This document shows positions 55,277 to 64,000 of a stretch of DNA of 64,000 bases, piece by piece. The notes below the pieces were generated by a model that had not been told where the DNA came from, made no database searches, and was given only the letters and a program-made list of their open reading frames with translations. Position 1 is the first letter of the stretch; each line of letters opens with the position of its first letter. This stretch comes from Bacteroidales bacterium. Lineage in GTDB: Bacteria; Bacteroidota; Bacteroidia; Bacteroidales; UBA932. The position numbers and the translations under genes are program-made. Location of the stretch: positions 1-64,000 of the forward strand of contig JAFUJQ010000037.1 of NCBI GenBank assembly GCA_017473705.1, in the 5' to 3' direction.

Positions 55277-58219
55277 CTATCTTCCGCAAATTGTCTTGAA
55301 ATCACAGTAACTGCAAACCGTCTTATCCGTAGTCCTTCTGAAAGGCACCTCCGGATCGTCTATTTCCGCCATCAGCCGGCCCAGATGTTCCGACGAAGCG
55401 TTGAAGAACTCCGGATGTACAGGAATCGCCTCCGGAAGCCTGCCGAACAGGCGCGATGTCGAATATACGCAATTGAAGAGTTTCCTTCCCTGCACCTCCG
55501 GTCTGTCCTGAACCAGAAGGTCGTAAATATAGAACTGGAACGCTATCTTCGGCCTGTCCTTGACATCCGGTGCAAATATCTTGTCTGCAATGTCGACAGC
55601 ATTGTCGTCACCTATATATATGTCATCATCCAGCACCCTTCCTGTCTTGTAGTCCACCACACGGACCTCATCCGGTCCGAAGGCATCAAGCCTGTCTATG
55701 AATCCTTTGAACCTGAAGCCGAAGTACTCGCCCTTCACCCTGAGCTCGCGGCCCAGGATCTCAAACGAGTCCTTGCCCGCATCCTTCAGCAGCTGAAGGT
55801 CACTGAGCAATGTCTTCTTCACATAACGGACAATGACATCAGCGACGACAAGGTTTCTTCCGGTGACCTCTATGGCATTCATCTGATGGACAATAAGGGC
55901 CTTCACCTTAGCCTTTATGTCATCTTCACGATTTATCCAGCTGTTTATATAATCTCTCGAAATGCATCTCAGGACATTCTTAAGAGACTTCGCACCGCCA
56001 AGACCGTCAAAGAAGAAATCCGGGTCCATAGCCTCCTCCGAAGTATAGAGAGAACGCATCACCTCGTGAAAGATGTTTCCGAACATTCCGGCATCAAGAG
56101 TCTCCGCCACCTCATCATCACTCACAAGTCCCTTTACAACCGAGTAATAGAACTTTGCAGGACAGGCGAGATAATTCTGTATAGCGGTTGCTGACATTTC
56201 CGTTCCCTTTATCTTAGCCATGTCCTCAGGGGTCTTGGATATGTCAGGCAGTTCCGCCGCCTTCATGGTATCCATCATCACCACATATCTTTTCAAAGGC
56301 AGGCCGAAATGATATTCCATCTGCCTGATATATCTGCTCTCCTCCCCCGACTTTATGCCTTCCGTCCTTGAATCCACAAGCATCCACACATTATCCGCAC
56401 GGGAAATCATCCTGTAGAAATAGTATGCCCATATGGCATCCTGAAGCTCATATGTAGGCAAGGCGAAACCTTTGCGAAGCTCCGGCGGGATAAAGGACGA
56501 ACTGACGCTTCTACGAGGGAACACCCCCTCATTGGAAGACATTATTATAATATTATCGAAGTCCAATGCCCTTGTCTCCAGCGGTCCCATGATCTGCAAG
56601 CCCTTGAGAGGCTCTCCTCTGAAAGGGACAGAGGAAGCTCCCGCCATCTGGGAAAGCAACCTGACATATGTCAATGGCAATATTTCCAGACCAAGAGCCT
56701 CATCCACATCTGAAAGGCTGTCCTGGAGCATGTTGATGCTCTTATAGTATTCTTTGGCATACTCCAGTTCCAGAGCCAGGTGCATGTCTTCTGCCGCTGA
56801 AGGCGCCACTGCAACAATCACGGCCTTGAAATATTCTGACATGGCAGCAATCTGCGCACGGTCTCTTGACTTAGGGTCAGTCACAGCCACCTGGAAAACA
56901 GCATCCAGCAGCGGCGAGCCGCTGAGTTCTTCCTGAGGAATATAATACTTGGCCGAAGCTTTCACGCTTCTTACTATCTCGATGGTCTTCTCGTCCATCG
57001 CGTTTTTGAACAATGCATTGGAGAAAAGATCCCATACCTGCTTGTGATAGAAATGCCATGATCCTTTTCTATATGCAGCATGGAGCTGGATGGCCGCAAC
57101 AGTCTCCATCATCGTAAACAGGATGCTGCCCTTCATCGGCAGGCCCATAGTCACGTTGATGTCCTGGACATGAAGAGGTATCGAATTCAGGACCGGAACC
57201 AGAAGGTTCTCGTCAGGAAGGACAATCGCACAATCCTTTCCCTGAGGCACAGTATTGAGAATATCCGGTATCCTCTTGGCCTGACCGACCGAAGATGACA
57301 CGCTCACCACATTTACGGAAGGAACGCTGACGCCTTCCGGATCCCATCTGGCTGCCTGGCCGAACTCCTTTACGTTCTCTTCCATGAAGAGGGACGAACG
57401 GTTCTGGCTGTCCCGGATCATTTCTCCGCTGTAATCCCAGCAGAATTCCGCACGGGAGGCCTTCTTCAACTCACGCAGCAGAGTCTTTTCACACTCGTTC
57501 AACGTATTGAGACCCACGAACACAAACTTTGTATCCGGAGTAAAGGCTTCTGCAAAGACAGCGTCTGCAGAAGTCGCCTTAAGTCTTTCCGCCAGATCGC
57601 GATATACCATTCCTTCGTATGCCAGTCCCTTTTCTGCCAGCAGCTTGCGGAAATCTACATATAGCGGATACAGGATGTTCCATATCTGGAGGAAGCGTTC
57701 CTTCACTTTAGGATTATCCGAATCCAGATCTACGGTCACCTTGCCGGACATGTCACTGAAATGGCTGACGAATGCATCGATTGCATTTCGCTGGACTTCA
57801 GTCAGGAAAGAATAATCAGCCTGAATCTGCTTGAGGTCAGCGACATTCGCAAACAGCTGCTTAGGATCCACAAGGTATTTGTCGACATCATTGAAGTCAC
57901 CGAGAATCACATCGCCCCAAAAGACGAATTCGTCAAGGGCCTCCGCCTTAGGGTTCAGTCTTCTATAACATTGATACAAGTATAGAAGCAGCCTGACCTT
58001 GTCAGCCGGAGCCTGACCGCCGACCTTGAAGAAGAAGTCATTGATCGTCAGCATCTGCGGTGAGATGATCGGCACTGAAGAAGGAGAATCCGCGACCGCT
58101 TCCGAGAGATACTTGCGGAAAAAGGTCATCGAACGTCTGTTCGGAAAGATGAAGCATCTGTCCGATATGTTTCCGAGCGAATAGAAATGCTCTGCTACCT
58201 GTTTAAGGAATGGTGTCAT
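55277..58219 (-). CDS. AddB-like PD-(D/E)XK nuclease with iron-sulfur cysteines
   Basis: A 980-residue AddB-type subunit. The N-terminal part is a helicase-like, largely inactivated fold (IFPNRRSMTFFRKYL). The C-terminal nuclease has FKGFIDRLDAFG and VRVVDYKTGR. A four-cysteine set typical of AddB iron-sulfur clusters is visible: one Cys before the nuclease core (YLACPAKFYY) and three at the extreme C-terminus (CSYCDFKTIC). With the AddA-like protein it would process DNA ends for recombination. First gene of the pair, with a -7 box 17 bp upstream of the ATG. Confidence 0.9.
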   Translation of the reverse strand: MTPFLKQVAEHFYSLGNISDRCFIFPNRRSMTFFRKYLSEAVADSPSSVPIISPQMLTINDFFFKVGGQAPADKVRLLLYLYQCYRRLNPKAEALDEFVFWGDVILGDFNDVDKYLVDPKQLFANVADLKQIQADYSFLTEVQRNAIDAFVSHFSDMSGKVTVDLDSDNPKVKERFLQIWNILYPLYVDFRKLLAEKGLAYEGMVYRDLAERLKATSADAVFAEAFTPDTKFVFVGLNTLNECEKTLLRELKKASRAEFCWDYSGEMIRDSQNRSSLFMEENVKEFGQAARWDPEGVSVPSVNVVSVSSSVGQAKRIPDILNTVPQGKDCAIVLPDENLLVPVLNSIPLHVQDINVTMGLPMKGSILFTMMETVAAIQLHAAYRKGSWHFYHKQVWDLFSNALFKNAMDEKTIEIVRSVKASAKYYIPQEELSGSPLLDAVFQVAVTDPKSRDRAQIAAMSEYFKAVIVAVAPSAAEDMHLALELEYAKEYYKSINMLQDSLSDVDEALGLEILPLTYVRLLSQMAGASSVPFRGEPLKGLQIMGPLETRALDFDNIIIMSSNEGVFPRRSVSSSFIPPELRKGFALPTYELQDAIWAYYFYRMISRADNVWMLVDSRTEGIKSGEESRYIRQMEYHFGLPLKRYVVMMDTMKAAELPDISKTPEDMAKIKGTEMSATAIQNYLACPAKFYYSVVKGLVSDDEVAETLDAGMFGNIFHEVMRSLYTSEEAMDPDFFFDGLGGAKSLKNVLRCISRDYINSWINREDDIKAKVKALIVHQMNAIEVTGRNLVVADVIVRYVKKTLLSDLQLLKDAGKDSFEILGRELRVKGEYFGFRFKGFIDRLDAFGPDEVRVVDYKTGRVLDDDIYIGDDNAVDIADKIFAPDVKDRPKIAFQFYIYDLLVQDRPEVQGRKLFNCVYSTSRLFGRLPEAIPVHPEFFNASSEHLGRLMAEIDDPEVPFRRTTDKTVCSYCDFKTICGR

Positions 58220-58236
58220 ACTCTTGTTTTAAGATG

Positions 58237-58244
58237 CAAATATA
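58237..58244 (-). promoter_or_regulatory. -7 box of the addBA-like operon
   Basis: TATATTTG, followed by C, on the minus strand; a full match 17 bp before the ATG at 58219. A TTG lies 19 bp upstream (58264-58266). Confidence 0.55.
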
Positions 58245-58325
58245 GGTCGCGATGTTGCCAAACCAAGGCACATCAATAAAATTACAGTATTTTTTCAAAA
58301 AAGTTACAAAATTTTTGATGTCATA

Positions 58326-58356
58326 TTTGGATATTAATATTTTTTCTCTACCTTTG
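58326..58356 (+). promoter_or_regulatory. Full Bacteroidota promoter of the rubrerythrin gene
   Basis: TTTG (58326-58329), a 19-bp spacer, then TACCTTTG (58349-58356): both consensus elements at the preferred spacing, followed by C. The leader to the ATG at 58419 is about 55 nt. This is the best promoter in the window. Confidence 0.78.
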
Positions 58357-58418
58357 CACCAGAAACAATTTAGAATTATTCAAATTTAGATATTACTAAC
58401 AATTAAAAGAATAAAGTT

Positions 58419-58970
58419 ATGACTAAGAAATTCAGATGCCTTGTTTGCGGTTATATTCATGAAGGTGAAAATGCTCCTGAGGAGTGCCCATTGTGCCATG
58501 TAGGTGCAGAGAACTTTGAGGAAATCGTTGAGACAGACGGTGACCTTACCTGGACAGACGAGCACAGACTCGGTGTGGCTCAGGGAGTGGATCCGGTCAT
58601 CCTCAAGGGTCTTCGCGACCACTTCGCAGGTGAGTGTTCAGAAGTCGGAATGTATCTCGCGATGAGCCGTCAGGCGGACAGAGAGGGATATCCTGAGATC
58701 GCAGAGGCATTCAAGAGATATGCATGGGAAGAGGCAGAGCATGCTGCAAAGTTCGCAGAGCTCCTCGGTGAGTGCGTATGGGACACCAAGACCAACGTTG
58801 AGAAGAGAATGCTCGCCGAGCAGGGCGCATGCGAGGACAAGATGCGCATCGCAAAGCTTGCAAAGCAGCAGAACCTCGATGCGATCCATGACACAGTTCA
58901 TGAGATGTGCAAGGATGAGGCTCGCCACGGAGCAGGCTTCCAGGGTCTCTTCAAGAGATATTTCAAGTAA
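58419..58970 (+). CDS. Reverse rubrerythrin
   Basis: A 183-residue peroxide-reducing diiron protein with the order rubredoxin-erythrin, opposite to classical rubrerythrin. The rubredoxin-like site is CLVCGY with CPLCH (residues about 7-30), which binds one iron. The erythrin four-helix part (about 55-183) has the metal-binding Glu and His residues in [20 protein letters not shown] and DEARHGAGF. These enzymes reduce H2O2 and/or O2 in anaerobes. Monocistronic, with a consensus promoter and a strong terminator, which suggests high expression. Confidence 0.93.
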   Translation: MTKKFRCLVCGYIHEGENAPEECPLCHVGAENFEEIVETDGDLTWTDEHRLGVAQGVDPVILKGLRDHFAGECSEVGMYLAMSRQADREGYPEIAEAFKRYAWEEAEHAAKFAELLGECVWDTKTNVEKRMLAEQGACEDKMRIAKLAKQQNLDAIHDTVHEMCKDEARHGAGFQGLFKRYFK

Positions 58971-59017
58971 TAAACGATAAAGGGAGGTGACTGATCACCT
59001 CCCTTTATCGTTTATTA
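58968..59017. terminator. Bidirectional terminator with a 23-bp perfect stem
   Basis: Arms 58968-58990 and 58995-59017 are exact reverse complements with loop CTGA. The left arm starts with the rubrerythrin stop codon. The G/C core (GGGAGGTGA) is flanked by A/T, so either strand ends in T-rich sequence, and it can stop both this gene and the convergent exuT operon. Confidence 0.9.
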
Positions 59018-59025
59018 CATAAAAG

Positions 59026-60474
59026 CTATTCTTCTATCTTCTTGTACTTTGGCACGAGGGCTTTCATTGTCGACCATGCAATGAGGTATGCTACCGCGCA
59101 GAAGCAGAAGACTATCATGTAGCCTGCCTCCTTGCCTTCGAAGCCGAGGAATGTGAAGGCTGCGCCTGCATTCTCTGAGTATGTGAAGAGGACGCCGGCT
59201 CCCTTGTTGATCAGGAACGAGCTGATACCTCCGGCCATACCGCCGATGCCTGTGATGGTTGCTATCGCTGACTTAGGGAACATGTCACCTACTGTCGAGA
59301 AAAGATTTGCCGACCATGCCTGGTGTCCGGCTCCTGCAAGGCCAATGATGATTGCAGGCCACCATGCGGAGAACTGGCCCATCGGCTGAGCGAAGAGGGC
59401 GAAGAGCGGGAAGAATGCGAAGATGAGCATCGAGAGCATTCGTCCGCTGTATGGGTGCATGCCCTTCCTCTCTACAAAGAACTTAGGCAGATATCCTCCG
59501 AAGATGGATATTACGGTAACTATCGCATAAAGCGTAATGATGAGCATCATGCCTGTACCCGAAGAAGCCTTGTATCCGAACTGATCCTGGAAGTAAGCTG
59601 GTGCCCAGAACAGATAGAACCACCATACACCGTCGGTGAAGAACTTACCTGCGATGAAAGCCCATGTCTGGCGGAAAGTGAAGCACTTGAGGAACGGAAT
59701 GGACTTTGTCTCCTCTGCAGGAGTTGCAGCCACAGGTTCGTCCTCGTCCTGCTGAATGTATGCAAGCTCCGCCTCGTTGACATATTTAGACTTCTGAGGC
59801 TTGTCATACATGAACACCCAGAAACCCATCCATATGAAGCCGAGGGCTCCGATGATGATGAATGCCATCTCCCAGCCGAATGCCGCAGCAAGAGGCGGGA
59901 TGGTTGCAGGAGCCACGAGGGCGCCAACAGATGCACCGGCATTGAAGATCGATGTTGCAAAAGCACGGTCCTTCTTAGGAAAGTATTCGGCTGTAGTCTT
60001 GATGGCTGCCGGGAAGTTTCCTGCCTCACCGAGGGCAAGGATGCTTCGAGCGGCAAGGAAGAGCCATACGCTGACAGATGCGATCGCGAGAGCCGCACCT
60101 GTACCTGCCTCGACAGCCTTCATGGCCTCTATGGAATCATATCCCTCAATGTGCATTGTAGCCCATCCGCAGAGAGCATGTACACATGCTCCGAAAGACC
60201 ATACTCCGATTGCCCAGAGATATCCCTTCTTTGTTCCCATCCAGTCTACGAACTTGCCGGCAAAAAGCATTGCAAACGCATAGAAGAGGGAGAATACGGC
60301 TGTTATTGTTCCATAATCACTGTCAGTCCAGTGAAACTCCGGCGCGATGAATTCCTTCCATGTGAGGGAAAGAACCTGACGGTCCATGTAGTTGACGGTC
60401 GTTGCCACGAAGAGCAGAACCACCATCCACCAGCGCCAGTTGGTCATCAGTTGTTGGTTAGTGTCCTTTTTCAT
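59026..60474 (-). CDS. exuT: MFS hexuronate transporter (ExuT-like)
   Basis: A 482-residue inner-membrane proton symporter of the anion:cation symporter group, close to ExuT, which imports galacturonate or glucuronate. About twelve spans, with TTVNYMDRQVLSLTWK in the first, the A-motif region GKFVDWMGTKKGY, and RSILALGEAGNFPAAIKTTAEYFPKKDRAFATSIFNAGASVGALVAP (in parts). Substrate assignment rests on family resemblance and on being co-transcribed with kdgK and eda. Gap of 18 bp from eda. Confidence 0.85.
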   Translation of the reverse strand: MKKDTNQQLMTNWRWWMVVLLFVATTVNYMDRQVLSLTWKEFIAPEFHWTDSDYGTITAVFSLFYAFAMLFAGKFVDWMGTKKGYLWAIGVWSFGACVHALCGWATMHIEGYDSIEAMKAVEAGTGAALAIASVSVWLFLAARSILALGEAGNFPAAIKTTAEYFPKKDRAFATSIFNAGASVGALVAPATIPPLAAAFGWEMAFIIIGALGFIWMGFWVFMYDKPQKSKYVNEAELAYIQQDEDEPVAATPAEETKSIPFLKCFTFRQTWAFIAGKFFTDGVWWFYLFWAPAYFQDQFGYKASSGTGMMLIITLYAIVTVISIFGGYLPKFFVERKGMHPYSGRMLSMLIFAFFPLFALFAQPMGQFSAWWPAIIIGLAGAGHQAWSANLFSTVGDMFPKSAIATITGIGGMAGGISSFLINKGAGVLFTYSENAGAAFTFLGFEGKEAGYMIVFCFCAVAYLIAWSTMKALVPKYKKIEE

Positions 60475-60492
60475 TAGTCTAGTGTGATTTGA

Positions 60493-61155
60493 TTATAAGC
60501 TTCTTATGATCTCCAGGGCATCCTTGCAGAGTTTTGTTATCGCTCCCCAGTCCTTGGCAGCGACAGCTTCCTTAGGGAAGAGGTTGCTGCCCATGCCGAC
60601 ACAGGTCACTCCTGCCTTGAACCATCCTTCGAGATTTTCCTTTGTAGGCTTCACACCTCCTGTCACCATGATCTGGCTCCAAGGCATAGGAGCCTTGAGG
60701 CCCTTCACGAATGCAGGTCCGAGGACATCGCCTGGGAAGACCTTGCAGAGGTCACAGCCGAGTTCCTGCGCCTTACCCACTTCTGAAACAGTGCCACAGC
60801 CCGGGCAGTAAGGCACGAGGCGACGGTTGCATACCGGAGCGATCTCAGGATTGAAGAGAGGGCCCACCACGAAATTAGCTCCGAGCTGGAGATAAAGAGC
60901 GGCAGTAGGTGCATCAACCACCGAGCCGATGCCGAGGATCATGCCAGGAAGCTCCTTGTTGGCGAACTTGACCAGCTCTCCGAACACCTCGTGAGCGAAA
61001 TCGCCTCTGTTTGTGAACTCGAAGGCGCGTACGCCGCCCTCATAACATGCCTTAACGACTGCCTTTGCAGTCTCAAGGTCCGAGTGATAGAATACCGGAA
61101 CCATGCCGGTCTCCTTCATTGCAGCGATAACCTGCTGCTTGCTGTATTTTGCCAT
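60493..61155 (-). CDS. eda: KDPG aldolase (2-dehydro-3-deoxyphosphogluconate aldolase)
   Basis: Splits 2-keto-3-deoxy-6-phosphogluconate into pyruvate and glyceraldehyde-3-phosphate (220 residues). The class I aldolase motifs are [42 protein letters not shown], the Schiff-base Lys in [18 protein letters not shown], and [20 protein letters not shown]. The start is the ATG at 61155; a longer frame would overlap kdgK. Ten bases downstream of the kdgK stop. Confidence 0.93.
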   Translation of the reverse strand: MAKYSKQQVIAAMKETGMVPVFYHSDLETAKAVVKACYEGGVRAFEFTNRGDFAHEVFGELVKFANKELPGMILGIGSVVDAPTAALYLQLGANFVVGPLFNPEIAPVCNRRLVPYCPGCGTVSEVGKAQELGCDLCKVFPGDVLGPAFVKGLKAPMPWSQIMVTGGVKPTKENLEGWFKAGVTCVGMGSNLFPKEAVAAKDWGAITKLCKDALEIIRSL

Positions 61156-61165
61156 AGTCTTGTGT

Positions 61166-62206
61166 TTATCTTGATACACGTCCTGAGCCGTCGCCTTTCA
61201 TAAGGTTCTCGACTTCTGCCACAGTCACCTGGTTGTAGTCTCCGTAGATCGTATGCTTGAGGCATGAAGCCGCAACCGCGAAGTCGAGCGCTTTCTGATC
61301 GTCATCCGTATAGGTAAGGAGGCCGTAGATGAGTCCTCCCATGAAAGAGTCACCTCCACCTACACGGTCAACGATGTGAGTGATGTCGTAGCGTGGAGAC
61401 TGATAGAGCTTGCCGTCGCTGTAGAGGACTCCGCCCCATGTATTGTGGTTTGCATTGATAGAGCCGCGAAGTGTTATGATCACCTTCTTTGCACGTGGGA
61501 ACCTCGCCATGAGCTGAGTGCATACGCTCTCGAACTCTGCAGCATTGACCTCGCCATGAGTTGCTGTCACGTCGAAGCCTTCCGGCTTGATGCCGAACAC
61601 CTTCTCAGCATCTTCCTCGTTTCCAAGGATCACGTCACATCCTGCAACAAGCTCAGGCATCACCTCAGAAGCTGTCTTTCCATATTTCCAGAGGTTCTTG
61701 CGGTAGTTGAGGTCGCATGACACCTTGACACCGAGCCTGTTAGCCGCCTGGATTGCCTCCAGGCATACATCTGCAGCGCCCTGGCTGATGGCTGGAGTGA
61801 TACCGGTCCAATGGAACCAGTCTGCTCCCTCGAAGACCTTCTCCCAGTCGATCATACCCTTCTCAATCTGAGCTATAGACGAGTGAGCACGGTCATAGAC
61901 GACCTTGCTCGGACGTGCCACAGCACCTGTCTCAAGGAAATATATGCCGAGACGGTCGCCGCCGTAAACACAATGCTTTGTGCCGACTCCATAGCTATGG
62001 AGATCCCTGATGCAGCTCTGCGCTATGTCATTCTTTGGGAAACGGGTAACGAATTCAGCCTCGATACCATAGTTTGCAAGAGATACCGCCACATTGGCCT
62101 CACCGCCACCGAATGTGGCCTCAAACTGCTTTGCCTGAGAGAATCTCAGATAACCCGGAGTTGCAAGGCGGAGCATGATCTCGCCGAACGTAATTACTTT
62201 TGGCAT
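61166..62206 (-). CDS. kdgK: 2-keto-3-deoxygluconate kinase
   Basis: A PfkB-type sugar kinase (346 residues) that phosphorylates KDG to KDPG, feeding Eda. Motifs are [12 protein letters not shown] at the N-terminus, [16 protein letters not shown] (about 32-47) and the PfkB signature [18 protein letters not shown] (about 290-307) with the catalytic Asp. The combination with eda and exuT supports KDG rather than another sugar. First gene of the operon. Confidence 0.92.
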   Translation of the reverse strand: MPKVITFGEIMLRLATPGYLRFSQAKQFEATFGGGEANVAVSLANYGIEAEFVTRFPKNDIAQSCIRDLHSYGVGTKHCVYGGDRLGIYFLETGAVARPSKVVYDRAHSSIAQIEKGMIDWEKVFEGADWFHWTGITPAISQGAADVCLEAIQAANRLGVKVSCDLNYRKNLWKYGKTASEVMPELVAGCDVILGNEEDAEKVFGIKPEGFDVTATHGEVNAAEFESVCTQLMARFPRAKKVIITLRGSINANHNTWGGVLYSDGKLYQSPRYDITHIVDRVGGGDSFMGGLIYGLLTYTDDDQKALDFAVAASCLKHTIYGDYNQVTVAEVENLMKGDGSGRVSR

Positions 62207-62240
62207 GGTTATATGGTTTTAAAAGTTATTTCAAATCACA

Positions 62241-62248
62241 CAAATTTA
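62241..62248 (-). promoter_or_regulatory. -7 box of kdgK-eda-exuT
   Basis: TAAATTTG on the minus strand; a full TAnnTTTG match 34 bp before the ATG at 62206. Confidence 0.55.
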
Positions 62249-62260
62249 ATAAATTTTAAC

Positions 62261-62296
62261 AAAAAAGAGCAACCGCATATGTGGTTGCCCTTTTTA
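62261..62296 (-). terminator. Terminator upstream of kdgK, after the envelope-protein pair
   Basis: GCAACC (62269-62274) pairs with GGTTGC (62283-62288) and extends through a wobble pair. The minus strand continues into TCTTTTTTG; the plus strand continues into CCCTTTTTATT. It ends the 62335-63541 unit and insulates kdgK. Confidence 0.78.
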
Positions 62297-62334
62297 TTGA
62301 CTAAAAATCATATTTAAACGTGAATTTTTACATA

Positions 62335-62871
62335 TCAGAACACAAATCCTATTCGATACTGCACATGTGGCAATATATAATATTCATCGTTGCATATGCC
62401 GAATTTCGGACCGAGGGTAAACTCCTGCACCCAGTGCTTGCCGATGGCACGTCTGAAGCCATAAGCCGGAGTGAAGCTGACATTAAGGCCGCCTGAGGTG
62501 TCAGCGCGCAGTCTCATGGATATGAAATCTGAGGAATTATTGTATGTGCTCCTTCCCTTGGTGACTCTTCTTGCTATGCTTGAGTACCATCTGCCCTCAA
62601 AGGATACTCCAAGGCCCATGGTCCCATGGAAACCCGCGCCTTCATATGATGACGAATAGATCGAAAAACCTGTTGGGACAAGACCTGCACGCCCTATCAG
62701 GGTCCAGCGGTCTGCGACCCTGCCTTCAAAGCTGTACTCAAGGCCAAGGATAGTCGTCGTTATGGAGTGGTTTGACTGGAGTCTATAGTATCCGACAGGT
62801 TCCGAATAATCCCTTGCAGAAAGCAAAGAGACACTCATGCATAATAACAGGGTTATCAATATACGTCTCAT
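62335..62871 (-). CDS. Small envelope protein, probable outer-membrane beta-barrel
   Basis: A 178-residue protein with a signal peptide (MRRILITLLLCMSVSLLSA) and alternating polar/aromatic strands ending in VQYRIGFVF, a C-terminal aromatic typical of outer-membrane barrels. No named family was recognised. The start at 62871 is preferred, since a longer frame would overlap the upstream gene and the signal peptide begins here. Four bases after its neighbour, so co-transcribed. Confidence 0.65.
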   Translation of the reverse strand: MRRILITLLLCMSVSLLSARDYSEPVGYYRLQSNHSITTTILGLEYSFEGRVADRWTLIGRAGLVPTGFSIYSSSYEGAGFHGTMGLGVSFEGRWYSSIARRVTKGRSTYNNSSDFISMRLRADTSGGLNVSFTPAYGFRRAIGKHWVQEFTLGPKFGICNDEYYILPHVQYRIGFVF

Positions 62872-62875
62872 AATG

Positions 62876-63541
62876 TCAGAAGTTAAGGGCAAGGCCGATT
62901 CCATTGTTACATGCGCCGAGGGTAAGAGATGGCTGCTTTCTTACTGCATGATTTGCATTATAGTCTGCCGCGATTGACTTGAGCATCTTGTTTCCGCTGC
63001 AGAGGACAGGGATGCCTGAGCCAAGTCCGCCTGCTCCGACCGCCATCAGAAGCACAGCACCTTCAATCTCGGGGACACAGAATGCTGAAGCGAACACTGC
63101 CGCTCCGAGCGAAATGAGGGTTATGCCTGTAGTGCGGCGTCTGTTCGCCTTGAAATATTCATCGCCATAAAGATTGAATGCAATGTAGTCTGCCTGCATT
63201 TCACCATAGTAAGACTGCGATCCAAGGTAAAGTTTTCCCTTGTAATACCTCATCGCATGACCACTTACAGCAGCCATTTCCGGCAATACTGGCGACAACA
63301 ATGGCGCACCGAACATCTGTTCATAGCCATTGTCATAAACGATTTTTGTAACATTATAACGAGTGGTCGAGTAGACCGGGCCATGCTGATTGCTGAACAA
63401 TCTGTAATAGATCAATTCGTCCCCCACCTCATCGACTACAGCGTCCACAACACTTGAATCGACAAAATAGATCTTATCCTGAGCGGCTGCAGCAAAGACA
63501 GAGCATACAGCAAGAATAAAAATGAAAAAAATCCGTCTCAT
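62876..63541 (-). CDS. Exported protein of unknown function with two hydrophobic segments
   Basis: A 221-residue protein with a signal peptide (MRRIFFIFILAVCSVFAAAA). The N-terminal part (about 20-70: DKIYFVDSSVVDAVVDEVGD, then YYRLFSNQHGP) looks like a small beta domain; a tandem hydrophobic stretch follows (about 140-180, ITLISLGAAVFASAF and GAVLLMAVGAGGLGSG). I do not recognise a family. An ATG at 63547 would add two residues. Its start and that of the next gene both read MRRI, but the rest differs. Confidence 0.6.
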   Translation of the reverse strand: MRRIFFIFILAVCSVFAAAAQDKIYFVDSSVVDAVVDEVGDELIYYRLFSNQHGPVYSTTRYNVTKIVYDNGYEQMFGAPLLSPVLPEMAAVSGHAMRYYKGKLYLGSQSYYGEMQADYIAFNLYGDEYFKANRRRTTGITLISLGAAVFASAFCVPEIEGAVLLMAVGAGGLGSGIPVLCSGNKMLKSIAADYNANHAVRKQPSLTLGACNNGIGLALNF

Positions 63542-63604
63542 AATCATTGGTTTTGACTATTAGACGGACTTTCTGTTTAAAAGTACTATGCTGTCGCGAA
63601 AAAA

Positions 63605-64000
63605 TTATCTTTTTTTCCAGAGTTTCGACATATCCTCCAGCGTCTTGCCCTTGGTTTCAGGAACAAGTTTCCATACGAAGACTGCAGCCAGGATGCAGAT
63701 GACGCCATAAAGGCCGTACGTAAAGGCGTGACCGAAGTTTTCCATCGAGCCAAGGCTCATGTTGTACATCGGAAGGAATGTAGACGATACGATGAAGTTG
63801 AAGATCCACTGGAATGCTACAGCGATCGCTACAGCCGCGCCTCTGATGGTGTTAGGGAATATCTCAGAGATAAGCACCCAGCAGATAGGTCCCCAGCTGA
63901 ACATGAATGACGCGCTGTATACCATGATGCTGATAACTGCCACTACCGGTGGAAGGGCAGATGAAACGCTTGTCACAGCAACACCGGCAGCGCCGAGAGC
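63605..64000 (-). CDS. Sugar porter family MFS transporter, C-terminal fragment
   Basis: The gene continues past the right edge; 131 codons are visible and the reading frame is open to the last base. The last four or so membrane spans are present with SWGPICWVLISEIFPNTIRGAAVAIA and the diagnostic end VPETKGKTLEDM, the PETKGxxLEE motif of the sugar porter family (XylE/GalP-like). It probably imports a monosaccharide with protons; the substrate cannot be told from this end. Stop TAA at 63605. Confidence 0.85.
   Translation of the reverse strand, partial: ALGAAGVAVTSVSSALPPVVAVISIMVYSASFMFSWGPICWVLISEIFPNTIRGAAVAIAVAFQWIFNFIVSSTFLPMYNMSLGSMENFGHAFTYGLYGVICILAAVFVWKLVPETKGKTLEDMSKLWKKR

Noticed and set aside
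55061-56194. Open frame of 377 codons on the plus strand
   Set aside because: Runs antisense across the addB-addA-like junction, both of which are well supported.
59323-60477. Open frame of 384 codons on the plus strand
   Set aside because: Antisense to exuT; a cysteine- and glutamate-rich product with no family features, while the minus-strand frame encodes a clear transporter.
62876-63547. MRRI start shared by the two envelope proteins as a sign of duplication
   Set aside because: Only the first four residues and a hydrophobic signal agree; the mature parts are unlike.

Overview
The window looks like chromosome from a Bacteroidales bacterium (phylum Bacteroidota), probably a gut or rumen commensal. 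Three lines of evidence support this. There is a SusC/SusD locus with a hybrid two-component regulator. Families largely restricted to the phylum are present (DUF4290, DUF3822, DUF4861, FISUMP and FKBP lipoproteins). At least fourteen TAnnTTTG elements, the -7 box of the Bacteroidota housekeeping sigma factor, lie just upstream of genes that start transcription units. No rRNA, tRNA, CRISPR array, transposase or phage gene was found, and genus cannot be fixed by reading alone.

Layout. Positions 1-20.8 kb are mostly housekeeping: the start of a NifU-like protein gene, a GH2 glycosidase, uvrB, a long RelA/SpoT homologue with a degenerate hydrolase site, a C_GCAxxG_C_C protein, ppa, fba, gmk, nadD, a SulP transporter, a DUF4861/rsmD/DUF3822 operon, and a run from a DHH phosphoesterase through two FKBP lipoproteins, a MATE exporter and a cytidylate-kinase-like protein to a serine hydrolase. 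Positions 21.1-41.6 kb hold one co-oriented pectin utilisation locus. In transcription order it encodes a GH28 polygalacturonase, a two-domain CE12-CE8 esterase, a hybrid two-component sensor, a two-domain GH105-PL1 enzyme, an FN3-PL1 pectate lyase, SusC, SusD and a large surface lipoprotein with FN3 and predicted beta-helix regions. Positions 41.6-45 kb carry ackA-ptb-buk. Positions 45-58.2 kb hold a short ComEC, ApbE, a FISUMP lipoprotein, a LolA-like protein, ftsK, a DUF4290 protein and an AddAB-like helicase-nuclease pair. Positions 58.3-64 kb hold a reverse rubrerythrin, a kdgK-eda-exuT operon, two small envelope proteins and the end of a sugar porter.

How it fits together. The pectin locus can de-esterify, de-acetylate and cut homogalacturonan and rhamnogalacturonan, import the products through SusCD, and sense a fragment with the hybrid sensor. 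The kdgK-eda-exuT operon about 18 kb away supplies hexuronate uptake and the last two steps of galacturonate catabolism to pyruvate and glyceraldehyde-3-phosphate. The ackA-ptb-buk operon would then make ATP from acyl-phosphates. The isomerase and reductase steps to 2-keto-3-deoxygluconate are not in the window.

Most notable observations: two bifunctional pectin enzymes; a RelA/SpoT protein whose hydrolase residues are substituted while the synthetase site is intact; a dispersed palindromic repeat family with six copies, one of which supplies the nadD start codon; a fba/gmk divergent promoter built as a palindrome; a uvrB promoter that implies a leaderless mRNA; and a 23-bp perfect stem between the rubrerythrin and exuT genes. 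I did not find a clearly undescribed multigene system.
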